From: Proteobacteria bacterium SG_bin6
Lineage (GTDB): Bacteria > Pseudomonadota > Alphaproteobacteria > Sphingomonadales > Sphingomonadaceae
Assembly (NCBI GenBank): GCA_002083435.1
Contig: LWDJ01000007.1
Coordinates: forward strand, 30,603-94,602
Direction of reading: 5' to 3'
DNA: 64,000 bases
Shown here piece by piece: positions 44,671-54,313 of this stretch; the first letter of the stretch is position 1; every line of letters starts with the position of its first letter. A program made the position numbers and the translations under genes. The notes beneath the pieces were generated by a model. That model did not search any database. It had not been told where the DNA came from and was given only the letters and a program-made list of their open reading frames with translations.

Positions 44671-45570
44671 ATGCAAGGTCGTTATCACAGCCGCACAGGG
44701 TATGCGCCTGTTGACGCGGTGGGCTATGCCTTGGCGCCGCGGCTGGAGGCACATGCCGACGCGGCGACGGGCATCATGCTCTATCGCACGCTGACCTATG
44801 GCGAAGGTGAGATCACCACGACCGAACTTCGACTGGACGATGCGGACTTGCTATTCATGTCGGTCGGCGCGGGGGTGCCGGCGCACGGGAAGGTCGCGGG
44901 ATCGACCTTTTCGCTAGCTCCCAATCGTGCAACGCGGGTCACCTTCGTCCCGCATGGCTGCGATGCCAGCATGACCTTTGGCACCGCCGCGCGATCCACC
45001 AACTTCATGTTCCCCCGCCATTTATTGAATGCGCATCTGGCGGGCATTGAACAAAGGGCGACTGCCCCGGTGCTCTATAGCTCGGACGAGACGCTGCTGA
45101 CGCTGATCCCCATGCTGGAACGCGAAATCGTTACCGGTGGAGTCGGCAAGCGCCTGATGATCGACAGCATCTCGCAAGCCATCGCGGTGGCGCTAGCGCG
45201 AATCGATCCCGGCGTCTTCGCACGCGAGGCCGCGCGGATTACGCTCCCCAAATGGCGCCTGCGGTTGCTGTTCGAGTTCATCGACGCGCATCTGGGTGAC
45301 GAACTAGGGCTCGACGCGCTTGCCAGTGTCGCGCGACTCTCACCCTTTCATTTCTGCCGCGTGTTCAAGCAATCAACCGGGATGACGCCGCATCGCTACG
45401 TGATCGAACGCCGCATCGCTCGCGCGCGCGAATTGCTCGCGACAGGCGGTCTGCCGATCGAGGCGGTCGCGATGGCCTGTGGGTTCGCGAGCCAGAAGCA
45501 TTTCACGACGAGCTTCACGCGGATGGTCGGTGTCAGCCCCGGCCGCTTCCGTCGGGCGACGCGCCAATAG
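44671..45570 (+). CDS. AraC-family transcriptional regulator
   Basis: A 299-residue protein. The C-terminal ~100 residues contain two helix-turn-helix units: LGLDALASVARLSPFHFCRVFKQSTGMTPHRYV and LPIEAVAMACGFASQKHFTTSFTRMVGVSPGRFR. The N-terminal half, a cupin-like sensor, has no identified ligand. ATG at 44671 follows AAGGAGG by eight bases; an in-frame ATG 21 bp upstream precedes that site. The target is unknown; it is convergent with the LLM oxidoreductase gene. Confidence 0.85.
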   Translation: MQGRYHSRTGYAPVDAVGYALAPRLEAHADAATGIMLYRTLTYGEGEITTTELRLDDADLLFMSVGAGVPAHGKVAGSTFSLAPNRATRVTFVPHGCDASMTFGTAARSTNFMFPRHLLNAHLAGIEQRATAPVLYSSDETLLTLIPMLEREIVTGGVGKRLMIDSISQAIAVALARIDPGVFAREAARITLPKWRLRLLFEFIDAHLGDELGLDALASVARLSPFHFCRVFKQSTGMTPHRYVIERRIARARELLATGGLPIEAVAMACGFASQKHFTTSFTRMVGVSPGRFRRATRQ

Positions 45571-45590
45571 CGGCCGCGTGGCCTGAAAAA

Positions 45591-46616
45591 TCAGGCAGTG
45601 ACCGGTCCCTTGATGACTTGCGCCGCGAAACGCTCCATCTCTTCCTCTTGCGGGCTCATCTGAAGCAGCATCAGGTCGAGCCCGGCATCCTCATATTCCT
45701 CGATCCGCTCGCGCAATTGCTCGGGCGTGCCGACGAGATTCGGGCGCAGGCCGCGGTTAGACACCGCATATTCCTGGATCTTCATCTCGCGTTCGAGCTG
45801 CGTGCCCGACAGCCACTGATCGAAATTGTCATAGCCCGCCGGCAGCTCCTTCACCTCGGTGATGCGGGCGAGTTCGCGCTTGGCCTCGGCCTCGCTATCG
45901 CGGACGATCGCATATGCCGCCATGCCATATTGCATCGGCGGCTTGCCGGCGGCCTCGCGCCGTTCGGCCATGTTGGCGATCTTCGGGCGGATCGCCTCGG
46001 CGGGATCGCCATGCATCACATAGGCATCGCACTGGTTGGCGATCATCGTCTTCGCCGCCTCGCTTTCGCCACCGGCATAGATGGTCGGGTGCTTGACCGG
46101 CTTGGGGCTGCAGATCGCGCGCTCGGCCGAATAATAGCGGCCCTGGAAGTCGAATTCCGCTTCGCTCCATAGCCCTTCGACCATTTTCAGCCACTCGCCG
46201 GTGCGGGCGTAGCGGTCGTCATGCTGATCGAATTGCAGGCCATAGCGCTTGGCTTCGTCCGCCCACCAGCTCGACACGACGTTGAGCGCGAGCCGGCCGC
46301 CGGCGATCTGGTCGATATTCGCCGCCGCCTTGGCGAACAGCGCCGGATGGTGGAAATTGGGGCGGACGGCGACCATCAGCTCCAGTTCCTCGGTCACCGC
46401 CGCCAGCGCCGCCGCCGTCGACCAGGCATCAAGCGTCGGCGCGCCCGGCCCCTTGATGTCGTTCATGTTGAGTTCGGCGATCAGCGATAGCGAATAGCCG
46501 ATCTTCTCGGACCGCTGTGCCAGCCGCTTGGCATAGGCCCAGCTCGCGTCCATTCCTTCATCGGGCACGTTCCGCAGCCAACCGCCGAACACCGGCATCC
46601 AATAGCCAAAACGCAT
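45591..46616 (-). CDS. LLM-class (luciferase-like) flavin-dependent monooxygenase
   Basis: About 341 residues: MRFGYWMPVFGGWLRNV, SLIAELNMND, the conserved NVVSSWWADEAKRYG and YAGGESEAAKTMI. These resemble alkanesulfonate/dimethylsulfone monooxygenases (SsuD, SfnG), which use reduced FMN from a partner reductase. The substrate is unproven, and no ssu transport genes are nearby. ATG at 46616 shares a base with the stop of the ATP-grasp gene upstream, implying coupling. Confidence 0.85.
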   Translation of the reverse strand: MRFGYWMPVFGGWLRNVPDEGMDASWAYAKRLAQRSEKIGYSLSLIAELNMNDIKGPGAPTLDAWSTAAALAAVTEELELMVAVRPNFHHPALFAKAAANIDQIAGGRLALNVVSSWWADEAKRYGLQFDQHDDRYARTGEWLKMVEGLWSEAEFDFQGRYYSAERAICSPKPVKHPTIYAGGESEAAKTMIANQCDAYVMHGDPAEAIRPKIANMAERREAAGKPPMQYGMAAYAIVRDSEAEAKRELARITEVKELPAGYDNFDQWLSGTQLEREMKIQEYAVSNRGLRPNLVGTPEQLRERIEEYEDAGLDLMLLQMSPQEEEMERFAAQVIKGPVTA

Positions 46617-47524
46617 CACTTCACCTTCGCGATTTCGCCGACCAGATAGTCGACCAGATTCTCATGCGGGTCCCAGCCCAGCACGTCGAGCGGACGCGCC
46701 ACGAAGTTCGACAGCGCGTTGATGTCGTAGAAGCGCGCGGAACCGTCGCGCGCGTCGATCATCACCTCGATGCCGCCAACGTCGAGCCCCGCCGCGCGGG
46801 CGATGCGCTCGGCCGCGTCGATCAGCTCGGGCGCGGGATCGGCCTGCGCCATCTCGATCGGCTTGCCGTCAGCGAGACAGGCATCCGCCGGGCAAAGATC
46901 GAACCCGCCACCGCCGGAAATATCCAGCGCGTAGAGATATTTGCCGGCGAGTGTTTCGATCCGGGTGATCCGGCCATGCTCAGCGGGGACATATTCCTGC
47001 ACCAGCAGCACGCCGTCGATGCTCTTGGGCAGGAAATTCTCGGCGACCGCCGCGGCAAGTTCCTCGGGCGTCTCATAGCGCATGATCCCCGCGCCCGATC
47101 CGCCGACATTTGCCTTCACGACGATCGGGAAACGCAGCTCCGCTGCGGCGGGCACGGTATCGATCGGGCGGTGAACGACGCGCGTCGCCGGCACCGCCAG
47201 CCCCAGCGCCGCCATCAATGCCAATTGCCGCGCCTTGTTCGAATCGACCGCGAGCGCATCGGCACCGTTGATCACCCGCGCGCCCTTGGCCCGCCAATGG
47301 GCGAACAGGGCGTGGCTGTAATAAATGGCGTGATCGGGCGAACGCAGGAAGCTTGACATGGCGAGCCGGCTGAGCACCACCCGCCCCGGCGGCAGCGACC
47401 CCGCGGGATCGAAACGGTGGCCGTCGATCCCGATGCGGACATAATCCACCCCGCGCGCATCGAGCGCGGCGAAGAGCGGGGTGAACCAGGCGGGATGTTC
47501 GTAGAAGATCGCGAGATCGTGCAT
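46616..47524 (-). CDS. ATP-grasp ligase, RimK/glutathione-synthetase-like
   Basis: A 302-residue protein. ATP-grasp features: AVDSNKARQLALMAALGLAVPAT, the Lys strand FPIVVKANVGGSGAGIMRY, VLLVQEYVPAE, and the metal-binding GGIEVMIDARDG...FYDINALSNF. It should form an amide bond between a carboxylate and an amine; substrates are not identifiable. It is translationally coupled to the LLM oxidoreductase, so the pair probably acts on one metabolite. Confidence 0.8.
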   Translation of the reverse strand: MHDLAIFYEHPAWFTPLFAALDARGVDYVRIGIDGHRFDPAGSLPPGRVVLSRLAMSSFLRSPDHAIYYSHALFAHWRAKGARVINGADALAVDSNKARQLALMAALGLAVPATRVVHRPIDTVPAAAELRFPIVVKANVGGSGAGIMRYETPEELAAAVAENFLPKSIDGVLLVQEYVPAEHGRITRIETLAGKYLYALDISGGGGFDLCPADACLADGKPIEMAQADPAPELIDAAERIARAAGLDVGGIEVMIDARDGSARFYDINALSNFVARPLDVLGWDPHENLVDYLVGEIAKVK

Positions 47525-47640
47525 GGGCCAGGCTGCTAAGCGGGTACCGGCCGGAATGGCACGGCTAGAAATGCTTTGCTTGCCAAAAGCTGCGCTGCGC
47601 TCCTACCCCCTTTGCGCGGGACGGGTACGATCGCGAGACG

Positions 47641-49689
47641 TTAGCGCACCGGTTTTTCAGGGATAGGCGCGTCGATCTCGCACACCAGGCCTTGGGGGAG
47701 GAAGGCCATGCGGACCTCGCCCTGAAGCTCGGCGGCGAGCGCCTGTTCGATCATGCGCGAGCCAAACCCCCGCCGGGTCGGTCGCGCGACCGCCGGCCCG
47801 CCGCGTTCCTCCCAGCGCAGATGGAGCCTGGGGCCACTCCGCCCGGCGAGCGTCCAGCTGAGGCGCACCCGGCCGTTTTCATTCGACAAAGCACCATATT
47901 TGGCGGCGTTGGTTGATAGCTCGTGCAGCGCCATCGCGATCGTCACCGCGGTTTTAGGCGTGATGCGCAGGCTCGGTCCTTCGATCGTCACTCGCCCATC
48001 GTGCCCCATATAGGCGGCGCAGGCTTCGGCCGCGACATCGGCCAGCTCGGCCGATTCCCAGCTCTCGCGAGTGAGCAACGAGTGCGCGTTGGCGAGCGCC
48101 GCGAGTCGCTCCTCGAAGGCGCGCCGAGCCTCGGTGGGCAGATCGAGGTGGCGGAAGGTCTGATGGGCGATGCTCTGGACGATCGCGAGCGTGTTCTTCA
48201 CCCGGTGGTTGAGCTCATCAACCATCAACCGCAAATGGCGCTGCTGGCGGTTGCGTTCGGTCACGTCGCTCGCCACGCCGACGACACCGACGATCGTGCC
48301 GCTTTCGTCGCGCATCGGCGCTTTGACCCCCTCGTACAGGCGCTCGGTGCCGTCGGGGGTGGTGAAGCGTTCCTCGACGCGCAGCGATTCGCCGGTGGTC
48401 AGCACCCGGCGATCATTCTCCACGATCTCGCGCGCCTCGTCGCCGCCATGCCATTCGAGATCGGTGCGCCCGAGCACCGTCTCGATCGGCTGGCCGATCA
48501 CCGCGAGCGTGGCGGCGTTGGCATAAAGCAGCCGGCCCGCGCGGTCCTTGGCGAAGATCAGCTGGCCGGAACTGTCACCGATCGCGCGGAGCATTCGCTC
48601 ATTCTCGACCTGAGCACGGTGCGCGCGCGCGCTGGCGAGAGCGGCGGCGGTGCGCGCGGCGACTTCGACCACAAGCTGTTCGTCGCTGGGGCGCCAGTGG
48701 CGGGGGCGCGCATGGTGGACGAACAGGATACCGCGCAGCCGCTCTTCATGAACGAGCGGTGCGAGGATCATCGCGCCGACGCCGAGTGCCGCATAAGCGG
48801 GAAGCGTCGCGGGCGGCAGGCGAGCATCGCGCGCGACGTCGCTCACCGTGACCTGGTTGCCGCGCCGCAATTCCTGCATCAAGGCGGAGCCGAAATCGTC
48901 CAGGCGGTGCGTGCCCACCACCGCCGCGCCGCCCAGCCCCACCCAGTCGCGCTCAACCGTCGCGGTAAGGCCGGTCGCGTCGACCTCGGCATAGCCGACG
49001 CTGCTCGCGTCCAGATGGGTTCCCAACGCCTCGGCGGCCGCCGCCAAAACCTGCGCGGGCTCGAGCAGGGCACGCAGTCTGTCCGACAGTCCGGCCAGAA
49101 ATTGGTGGCGGCGATCGGCGAGTACGCGATCGGTGGTCTCGGTGCAGATCACCATCACCCCGCCGACACCGTTTTGGGCGGTTTCATCGTCGATTGGGCT
49201 GTAGCTGTAGGTCCAAAAGGCTTCGTCGAGCGCGCCGTGTCGCACGATCGGCACCAGATGATCGCGGTGCCAGGTAGCGCCGCGGCCAGCCATCACCAGC
49301 TCGATCTGCGGACCGATCAATTGCCAGATTTCGGGCCAGGCCACGACGCCGGGCCGACCGAGAATCGCCGGATGCTTCTCCGGCCCCAGGGAGGCGCTGT
49401 ACCCATCATTGTATAGGCAGATGCTGTGCTCACCCCAGAAGATGAACATTGGGTGGTTGGTGCTGAGCATCAGCCGCACCGCCGTACGGAGGCTTTGCGG
49501 CCATTGCTCGGGCCGCCCGAGCGGGGTCGCCGCCCAATCATGCGCCCGGATCAACGCGCCCATCGCGCCGCCTTCGCGCAGGAAAACCAGCGGTGCCTCC
49601 GCCATGCCACGCGACGCCGGGGCGCTTGCCTGGCGATAGTTTTGCAAGGGTCTCACTCCTTGCTCTTGCGCATGGTCGACATCAGCCAT
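47641..49689 (-). CDS. HWE-family sensor histidine kinase with PAS and GAF domains
   Basis: A 682-residue soluble kinase. An N-terminal PAS-like domain (about 70-190), a GAF domain (about 195-360) and a second PAS (about 365-485) precede the kinase core. The phospho-His lies in VDELNHRVKNTLAIVQSIAHQTFRH and the N-box in ALHELSTNAAKYGAL. The WEERGG tail segment fits the HWE class, common in alphaproteobacteria for light or general stress signalling. No response regulator is adjacent. No chromophore-binding motif could be confirmed. Confidence 0.88.
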   Translation of the reverse strand: MADVDHAQEQGVRPLQNYRQASAPASRGMAEAPLVFLREGGAMGALIRAHDWAATPLGRPEQWPQSLRTAVRLMLSTNHPMFIFWGEHSICLYNDGYSASLGPEKHPAILGRPGVVAWPEIWQLIGPQIELVMAGRGATWHRDHLVPIVRHGALDEAFWTYSYSPIDDETAQNGVGGVMVICTETTDRVLADRRHQFLAGLSDRLRALLEPAQVLAAAAEALGTHLDASSVGYAEVDATGLTATVERDWVGLGGAAVVGTHRLDDFGSALMQELRRGNQVTVSDVARDARLPPATLPAYAALGVGAMILAPLVHEERLRGILFVHHARPRHWRPSDEQLVVEVAARTAAALASARAHRAQVENERMLRAIGDSSGQLIFAKDRAGRLLYANAATLAVIGQPIETVLGRTDLEWHGGDEAREIVENDRRVLTTGESLRVEERFTTPDGTERLYEGVKAPMRDESGTIVGVVGVASDVTERNRQQRHLRLMVDELNHRVKNTLAIVQSIAHQTFRHLDLPTEARRAFEERLAALANAHSLLTRESWESAELADVAAEACAAYMGHDGRVTIEGPSLRITPKTAVTIAMALHELSTNAAKYGALSNENGRVRLSWTLAGRSGPRLHLRWEERGGPAVARPTRRGFGSRMIEQALAAELQGEVRMAFLPQGLVCEIDAPIPEKPVR

Positions 49690-49857
49690 TGGTTACCGGC
49701 TAAATCCCTGCCTGTCCTTGACAATTGATAGGATTAAACGGTGGCGCAATCGCAAAGAAACGCGGTACCCACGCCGGATCGCGCGCAAAAGACTAGCAAA
49801 TTTCGGGCACCCTCGCCAGCACGAAGCTCGCCGGCAGTCAGCATAAGCGGGGCAGCG

Positions 49858-51153
49858 CTATTCGCTCAGGTGCCGCCGCATTCGCCCCACCAGGGCGGCA
49901 ACTGTCAGCAATACCGCCGGTACCGACAGCGCGATCGCCAGCTCGTGATTGATGCCCGGCAGAGCCTTGATCGGGTAGGCGAGCAGCGCGACCGCGTAAT
50001 AGCTGATCGCCACCACCGACAGCCCTTCAACCGTCTGCTGCAAGCGCAATTGCAGCTTGGTGCGGCGGTCCATCGAGCCCAGCAGATCGCGGTTCTGTTT
50101 GGCGAGCGCGATGTCGATACGGGTGCGCAGCAGCGAACTTGTCCAGCCGGCCCGCCGCTGCAGATCCTCGATCCGGTTGGAGAAGCTGTCACAGGTGCGA
50201 ACCGCCGGTGTCAGGCGGCGCTCGGTGAAGTCGCTCAGCGTCTGATGGCCGGGCACTGGGGCGACGTCGAGCGCGTGAAGGCGTTCGAGCGACAATTGCG
50301 CATAAGCCTTGGTGGCGCTCATCCGGTAGCGCGTCGCCGCCGCCAGTCGGGCGAGTTCGGCGGAAAGGAAGGTCAGTTCGTCGAGCAGCGCATCATCCTC
50401 GCTGCGCCGTTCAGACACGTCATGCGTGAGCACCGCCAGCCGGTGTTCGAGCTTGGTGACTTCGGGCGTCGTCGCCTGCGCGAGCGGCAGGCCAAGCAGC
50501 GCCATATTGCGGTAATTGCCGAGTTCCTGGACGCGGGTAACAAGCTGCGAGGGCTCGTCGCCCTCCAGCCCCTGATCGAGGATCAGCAGCCGGCCATAGC
50601 CATCGGCGTGTAGCTTGAAGTCCGACAGCAGCCGCGCCTTACCGCCGGCGACGTCACACACCACCAGCGCGCCGGGATCGAACCAGCGATCGAGCACCGC
50701 CTGTGCGGGGCGCGACGTGTCGCGTGGCGCAATCGCGATTTGGGTCGCGCGGATCACTTCGCCCGGAATGCCAGCGAGCACCTCGGCGCCGACCGGGTCG
50801 AAAATGCCGGGATCGAAGGGCACGTCGAAGCTGCCTTCGCGCAGCAGGGTGTAGCTCGCGAATTCGGTGTGTCGTTCCCACACCAGGGTCATGTCGTCGA
50901 GTGGGACGACGGCATATTTGGCACGCTGGGCGATGGTCAGTCCGCCGCGCGCGGCCAGTTCGCAAACGTGCCGCCAACTCGCCTCGCCCGTTTCGCCGAG
51001 TAGGGTTACGATCTGCACCGCGCGCGCCGGCGAGGCGAAACGCGGCAGCCGGCGGACGTGCATCTCGGCTGAGAGCGAGGCGCGTAACGGATGACTGCGC
51101 AGCGCGAGCGTCAGCCGGGCAGGCGGCTCGAAAACAGTGGGCGCGTCGCTCAT
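49858..51153 (-). CDS. DUF3422 family protein
   Basis: A 431-residue protein matching the family known as DUF3422: LRSHPLRASLSAEMHVRRLP near the start, HTEFASYTLLR, FERR-like segments and GNYRNMALLGLP. Two C-terminal hydrophobic segments (LSVVAISYYAVALLAY; LAIALSVPAVLLTVAALVG) indicate membrane anchoring after a long helical region. Function is unknown. It lies 42 bp upstream... on the same strand before pufC in transcription order reversed: pufC ends at 51196 and this gene begins at 51153, so read-through from puf is possible. Confidence 0.85.
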   Translation of the reverse strand: MSDAPTVFEPPARLTLALRSHPLRASLSAEMHVRRLPRFASPARAVQIVTLLGETGEASWRHVCELAARGGLTIAQRAKYAVVPLDDMTLVWERHTEFASYTLLREGSFDVPFDPGIFDPVGAEVLAGIPGEVIRATQIAIAPRDTSRPAQAVLDRWFDPGALVVCDVAGGKARLLSDFKLHADGYGRLLILDQGLEGDEPSQLVTRVQELGNYRNMALLGLPLAQATTPEVTKLEHRLAVLTHDVSERRSEDDALLDELTFLSAELARLAAATRYRMSATKAYAQLSLERLHALDVAPVPGHQTLSDFTERRLTPAVRTCDSFSNRIEDLQRRAGWTSSLLRTRIDIALAKQNRDLLGSMDRRTKLQLRLQQTVEGLSVVAISYYAVALLAYPIKALPGINHELAIALSVPAVLLTVAALVGRMRRHLSE

Positions 51154-51195
51154 CGCGACGCGCCCGAATGAACGGCCGGCGTTGGCGGCTTCACC

Positions 51196-52335
51196 TCACC
51201 GCGTCGCGTGGGTCGCGGCGGTGCCGGCGGGTTGACCTTGCGCGGCCTCCCCCACCGTCTTGAGCGGCGGCGCCTCGGGCGTGGCTTGCGCAATTACCGG
51301 CGCGGCGGCCGGAGGGCCAAGATCCGGATAGTCCTTCAACATGCTCACGCCGCCGAGCGGCTTGTTGAGCCCCTGGTGGCAGGTTTGGCAATTGGCCTTG
51401 TAGACGTCGCCATGCGGCCCCTTGCGATAGGCCGGGAAGACGCTGCTCAGTGAACTGATATACTCGTTGTTCACGTCGCGCGCCATGCGGATGCCGTACC
51501 ATGCCGTAACACGCTGGGGCGTGCTCTGTGACCAATCGGACCAAGACCGGCTGTTATGGCAGAAGGTGCAGTTGACGCCGAGCGCCGACGACATGTGCAT
51601 CATCAGGCCATAGGTCAGCTCGGTCCGCGCGATCGAGGCGTGTGATGTATCATTGGGCAGCGGCTGGCGCCCCTGAACGCGAATGTTGCTCGCGCCGCGC
51701 AGATAGGGGGTGAAGGGATCATAAGGCAGCGAGCCATATGCGGGCGTCGCCGCCGGCGTGTCCTGGCCGTGCTTATAACCCATCAACCGCGTGCTCGCCG
51801 GCTGGGCGCCCGCCGCGTCAGCCATCGACCAGACATAGCGCGGCACGGCATTGCCACGGTGGCAGGTATAGCAGGTGACGCCAGTCTGCTTGACGTGGGC
51901 GGACCACTTGGAATTGATCGCCTGCGTCATTTGGATCATGCGCCGCGCGACGATCTTGGTGTATTTTTCGTCGGAGGCGAGATTATTGGGGTTGTGGCAG
52001 TAGTTACAGCCGACATTGTTGGGATCGGCGCCTTCCTGCGGCGCGACCCAAGTGTTGATCGCCAGCATCAGATAGTTGAAGCGCTCGGCCGAGATGTTCC
52101 CGAGCACTTTCACATTCTGATAGACTTCGTTCGCCCGCTGGCCATCGGCCGGCGGCAGCTCATAGGGCGGCGGCGGCACGGGCTGCGGTGCGCGGCGCTT
52201 GACCGTCGTCACCTGATCGAGCCCGGTGCCGCGATAGCCATTCTGCGAGACCAGTTTGGGGCCGAATTCGCACCCGCTCAAGGCCAGCGACAGCGCGCCG
52301 ACGGAGAGCGGGACAAGATAGCGAGCAGCGCTCAT
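51196..52335 (-). CDS. pufC: Photosynthetic reaction-centre tetraheme cytochrome c subunit
   Basis: A 379-residue lipoprotein with lipobox LALSGC (Cys22). Four CxxCH haem sites are present: CNYCH, CYTCH, CTFCH and CQTCH, near residues 108, 153, 255 and 315. It re-reduces the oxidised special pair from the periplasm. ATG at 52335 overlaps the pufM stop (ATGA). Longer upstream residues belong to the pufM shadow frame. Last gene of the puf operon. Confidence 0.96.
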   Translation of the reverse strand: MSAARYLVPLSVGALSLALSGCEFGPKLVSQNGYRGTGLDQVTTVKRRAPQPVPPPPYELPPADGQRANEVYQNVKVLGNISAERFNYLMLAINTWVAPQEGADPNNVGCNYCHNPNNLASDEKYTKIVARRMIQMTQAINSKWSAHVKQTGVTCYTCHRGNAVPRYVWSMADAAGAQPASTRLMGYKHGQDTPAATPAYGSLPYDPFTPYLRGASNIRVQGRQPLPNDTSHASIARTELTYGLMMHMSSALGVNCTFCHNSRSWSDWSQSTPQRVTAWYGIRMARDVNNEYISSLSSVFPAYRKGPHGDVYKANCQTCHQGLNKPLGGVSMLKDYPDLGPPAAAPVIAQATPEAPPLKTVGEAAQGQPAGTAATHATR

Positions 52336-53306
52336 TTCGGGGCTCCCGGCAAAGTGGCTGGATCGATCACGCCCGTACTTGGATAGACCGGAGCATAGCC
52401 GTGTTGCTGGGCCCAGAGGAACCAGTTGTCGACCAGCGTACCGGTGATGAGGATGCCGATCCCGCCAGTCAGCGTCGTCAGCACCGCGAACCACCACGCC
52501 CAACGGTGGATCGATTCCATCGTCGCGTTGAAGCCCATCGTCCAGCGCCAGAACAAGGCGGCGCGTTCGGTCGCGGTGCCGCGATCGACGATCTGCTCGA
52601 TCTCGCGCTCACCGCCATAGCGGCCGACCGCCAGGATGGTCGCGCCGTGCATCGCGAAGAGCAGCGTCGAGCCATAAAGGAACACGATCGATAGGGCGTG
52701 GAAGGGATTGTAGAACAAATTCCCGTAGCGGATCGAGAAAGCCGCGGTCCAATCAAGGTGGGGGAAGATGCCGAAAGGCACCGCCTCCGACCAGCTGCCC
52801 ATCAGGATCGGGCGAATGAAGCCCAGCACCAGGTACAGCCAGATCGCGCTCGCGAACGCCCAGGCGACGTGCGTGCCCATCTTCAGCGCCCGGGCGCGGA
52901 GATAAGTGCGTACCCACCACAGGATGATCGAGGTCGTCAGGAAGAAGCCGGCGATCAGCCACCAGCCGCCTTCCTGCAGCGGCGGCAACACGCGCAAGCC
53001 ATATTGCGGCGGCGGCGGTTCCAGCGCGAGCCAGAAGAGCTGGCGGACGAATTGGATCGGGTTCCAGCTGACGCTCGCCCACATGTTCAGCCCGATGATC
53101 ACGAAGGCGAGCGTGCCGAAGACGAGCGCGATCGAGCCGAGATAACCGAGGAAGATTGGGCCGATCTGCGCGTTGCCGAGCTTGCCGATCCAGTGATTGT
53201 AGAAGGGCTTGCCGATCCGCGGATCGCTGCCGTCCTGGGCCGGCGGGCCATATTCGGCCGGCCCGCGGATCTGCACTTGGGTGAAGATGTTTTGATAGGT
53301 CGCCAT
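52332..53306 (-). CDS. pufM: Photosynthetic reaction-centre M subunit
   Basis: A 324-residue five-helix membrane protein. MATYQNIFTQVQIRG, YGLRVLPPLQEGGWW, the bacteriochlorophyll/Fe histidine regions FHALSIVFLYGSTLLFAMHGATILAV and ESIHRWAWWFAVL are characteristic. With PufL it binds the special pair, bacteriopheophytin and quinones. ATG at 53306 follows GGAGGGACC. Fourteen bases separate it from pufL. Confidence 0.96.
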   Translation of the reverse strand: MATYQNIFTQVQIRGPAEYGPPAQDGSDPRIGKPFYNHWIGKLGNAQIGPIFLGYLGSIALVFGTLAFVIIGLNMWASVSWNPIQFVRQLFWLALEPPPPQYGLRVLPPLQEGGWWLIAGFFLTTSIILWWVRTYLRARALKMGTHVAWAFASAIWLYLVLGFIRPILMGSWSEAVPFGIFPHLDWTAAFSIRYGNLFYNPFHALSIVFLYGSTLLFAMHGATILAVGRYGGEREIEQIVDRGTATERAALFWRWTMGFNATMESIHRWAWWFAVLTTLTGGIGILITGTLVDNWFLWAQQHGYAPVYPSTGVIDPATLPGAPK

Positions 53307-53320
53307 CGGTCCCTCCCCGC

Positions 53321-54145
53321 TCAATGCCAGATCGGCAGGTTGAGCCACCAGGTCCACCATTCGGGCCAACCGCGTGTCCACACGGGGCCGGAGATGATGA
53401 TGCACACCGCGCTCCAGAAACCGGCGTTCAGCGCCAGCAACAGCCCCAGCCGGTGAATGCCGAGCGTGCCGATTGAATAGCCGATGGTATCGCGGAAGAA
53501 CGCGTCTTCATATTCGGGCGACTTCACCTCGTCGCCGGGCAGTGGGTTGACCGCCGACAGCACCAGCGCGCCGTGCAGCGCAAGGGCGAAAGTGGTGGTG
53601 AAGAAGAAGCTCACCGCCAGCATATGCGCCGGGTTGTAGTGAAAGTGCAGATATTGGTAGCCGGTGTTCGATACCCAATCCAAATGGCTCCAGATGCCGT
53701 AGGGGAAGCCCCAGTGCCACGCGCCCATCAGGAAGGGACGGAAGACGACCAGGGTGACATAGGCCAGGATCGCGAAGCTGAAAGCGATCGGCACATGGTA
53801 GCCCATGCCCAATTTGCGGCAGATTTCCACTTCACGCAGCGCCCAGGAACAAAAGGCGCCGATCGCGCAGATCGTGATGATCTGCCATAGCCCGCCATGC
53901 AGCAGCGGCGCGAGCCCCAGACCATATTTCAGATCGGGCGGTGCGATCGAGATCAGCCAGGGGTTCCACGTCGGGCCTTGGCTCGCGCCGTACAGGATCA
54001 GCGCGGTGCCGATGCCGGCGAACAGGATCGTGGTGATGCCGAAGAAACCGACATAGAAGGGCCCGATCCAGTAATCGAACAGATCGCCGCCGACGAGCGT
54101 GCCGCCCCTTACTCGGTACTTCCGTTCATAACTCAACAGTGCCAT
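53321..54145 (-). CDS. pufL: Photosynthetic reaction-centre L subunit
   Basis: A 274-residue protein starting MALLSYERKYRVRGGTLVGGDLFDYWIGPFYVGFFG. Characteristic histidines occur in YNPAHMLAVSFFFTTTFALALHGALVLSA and TLGIHRLGLLLAL, ligands to the special pair and non-haem iron. It is separated from pufA by a 168-bp spacer holding a strong hairpin. Confidence 0.97.
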   Translation of the reverse strand: MALLSYERKYRVRGGTLVGGDLFDYWIGPFYVGFFGITTILFAGIGTALILYGASQGPTWNPWLISIAPPDLKYGLGLAPLLHGGLWQIITICAIGAFCSWALREVEICRKLGMGYHVPIAFSFAILAYVTLVVFRPFLMGAWHWGFPYGIWSHLDWVSNTGYQYLHFHYNPAHMLAVSFFFTTTFALALHGALVLSAVNPLPGDEVKSPEYEDAFFRDTIGYSIGTLGIHRLGLLLALNAGFWSAVCIIISGPVWTRGWPEWWTWWLNLPIWH

Positions 54146-54213
54146 GGATCAAGCTCCCTCGCCCGCACGCCCGAGGGGCGGCAGGAGGTTGTGGCCTCAC
54201 GCGATGGACGGTG

Positions 54214-54267
54214 GGGCGAAGGGGTGGCCGCCAGGCGCGCGAAGCACCCGCGCCACCACCCTCGCCC
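54214..54267 (-). promoter_or_regulatory. pufA-pufL intercistronic stem-loop
   Basis: The arms GGGCGA-(AG)-GGGTGG (54214-54227, plus strand) and CCACCC-TCGCCC (54256-54267) form a 12-bp stem with a 2-nt bulge and a further GC-rich inner hairpin. In Rhodobacter, hairpins at this place protect the pufBA segment from 3' decay and give excess antenna over reaction-centre mRNA. The same role is inferred here from position and structure. Confidence 0.65.
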
Positions 54268-54313
54268 GCGTTGCCGCGCTACGCCCGCGACACGATACTC
54301 AGCCGGTCTTGCC

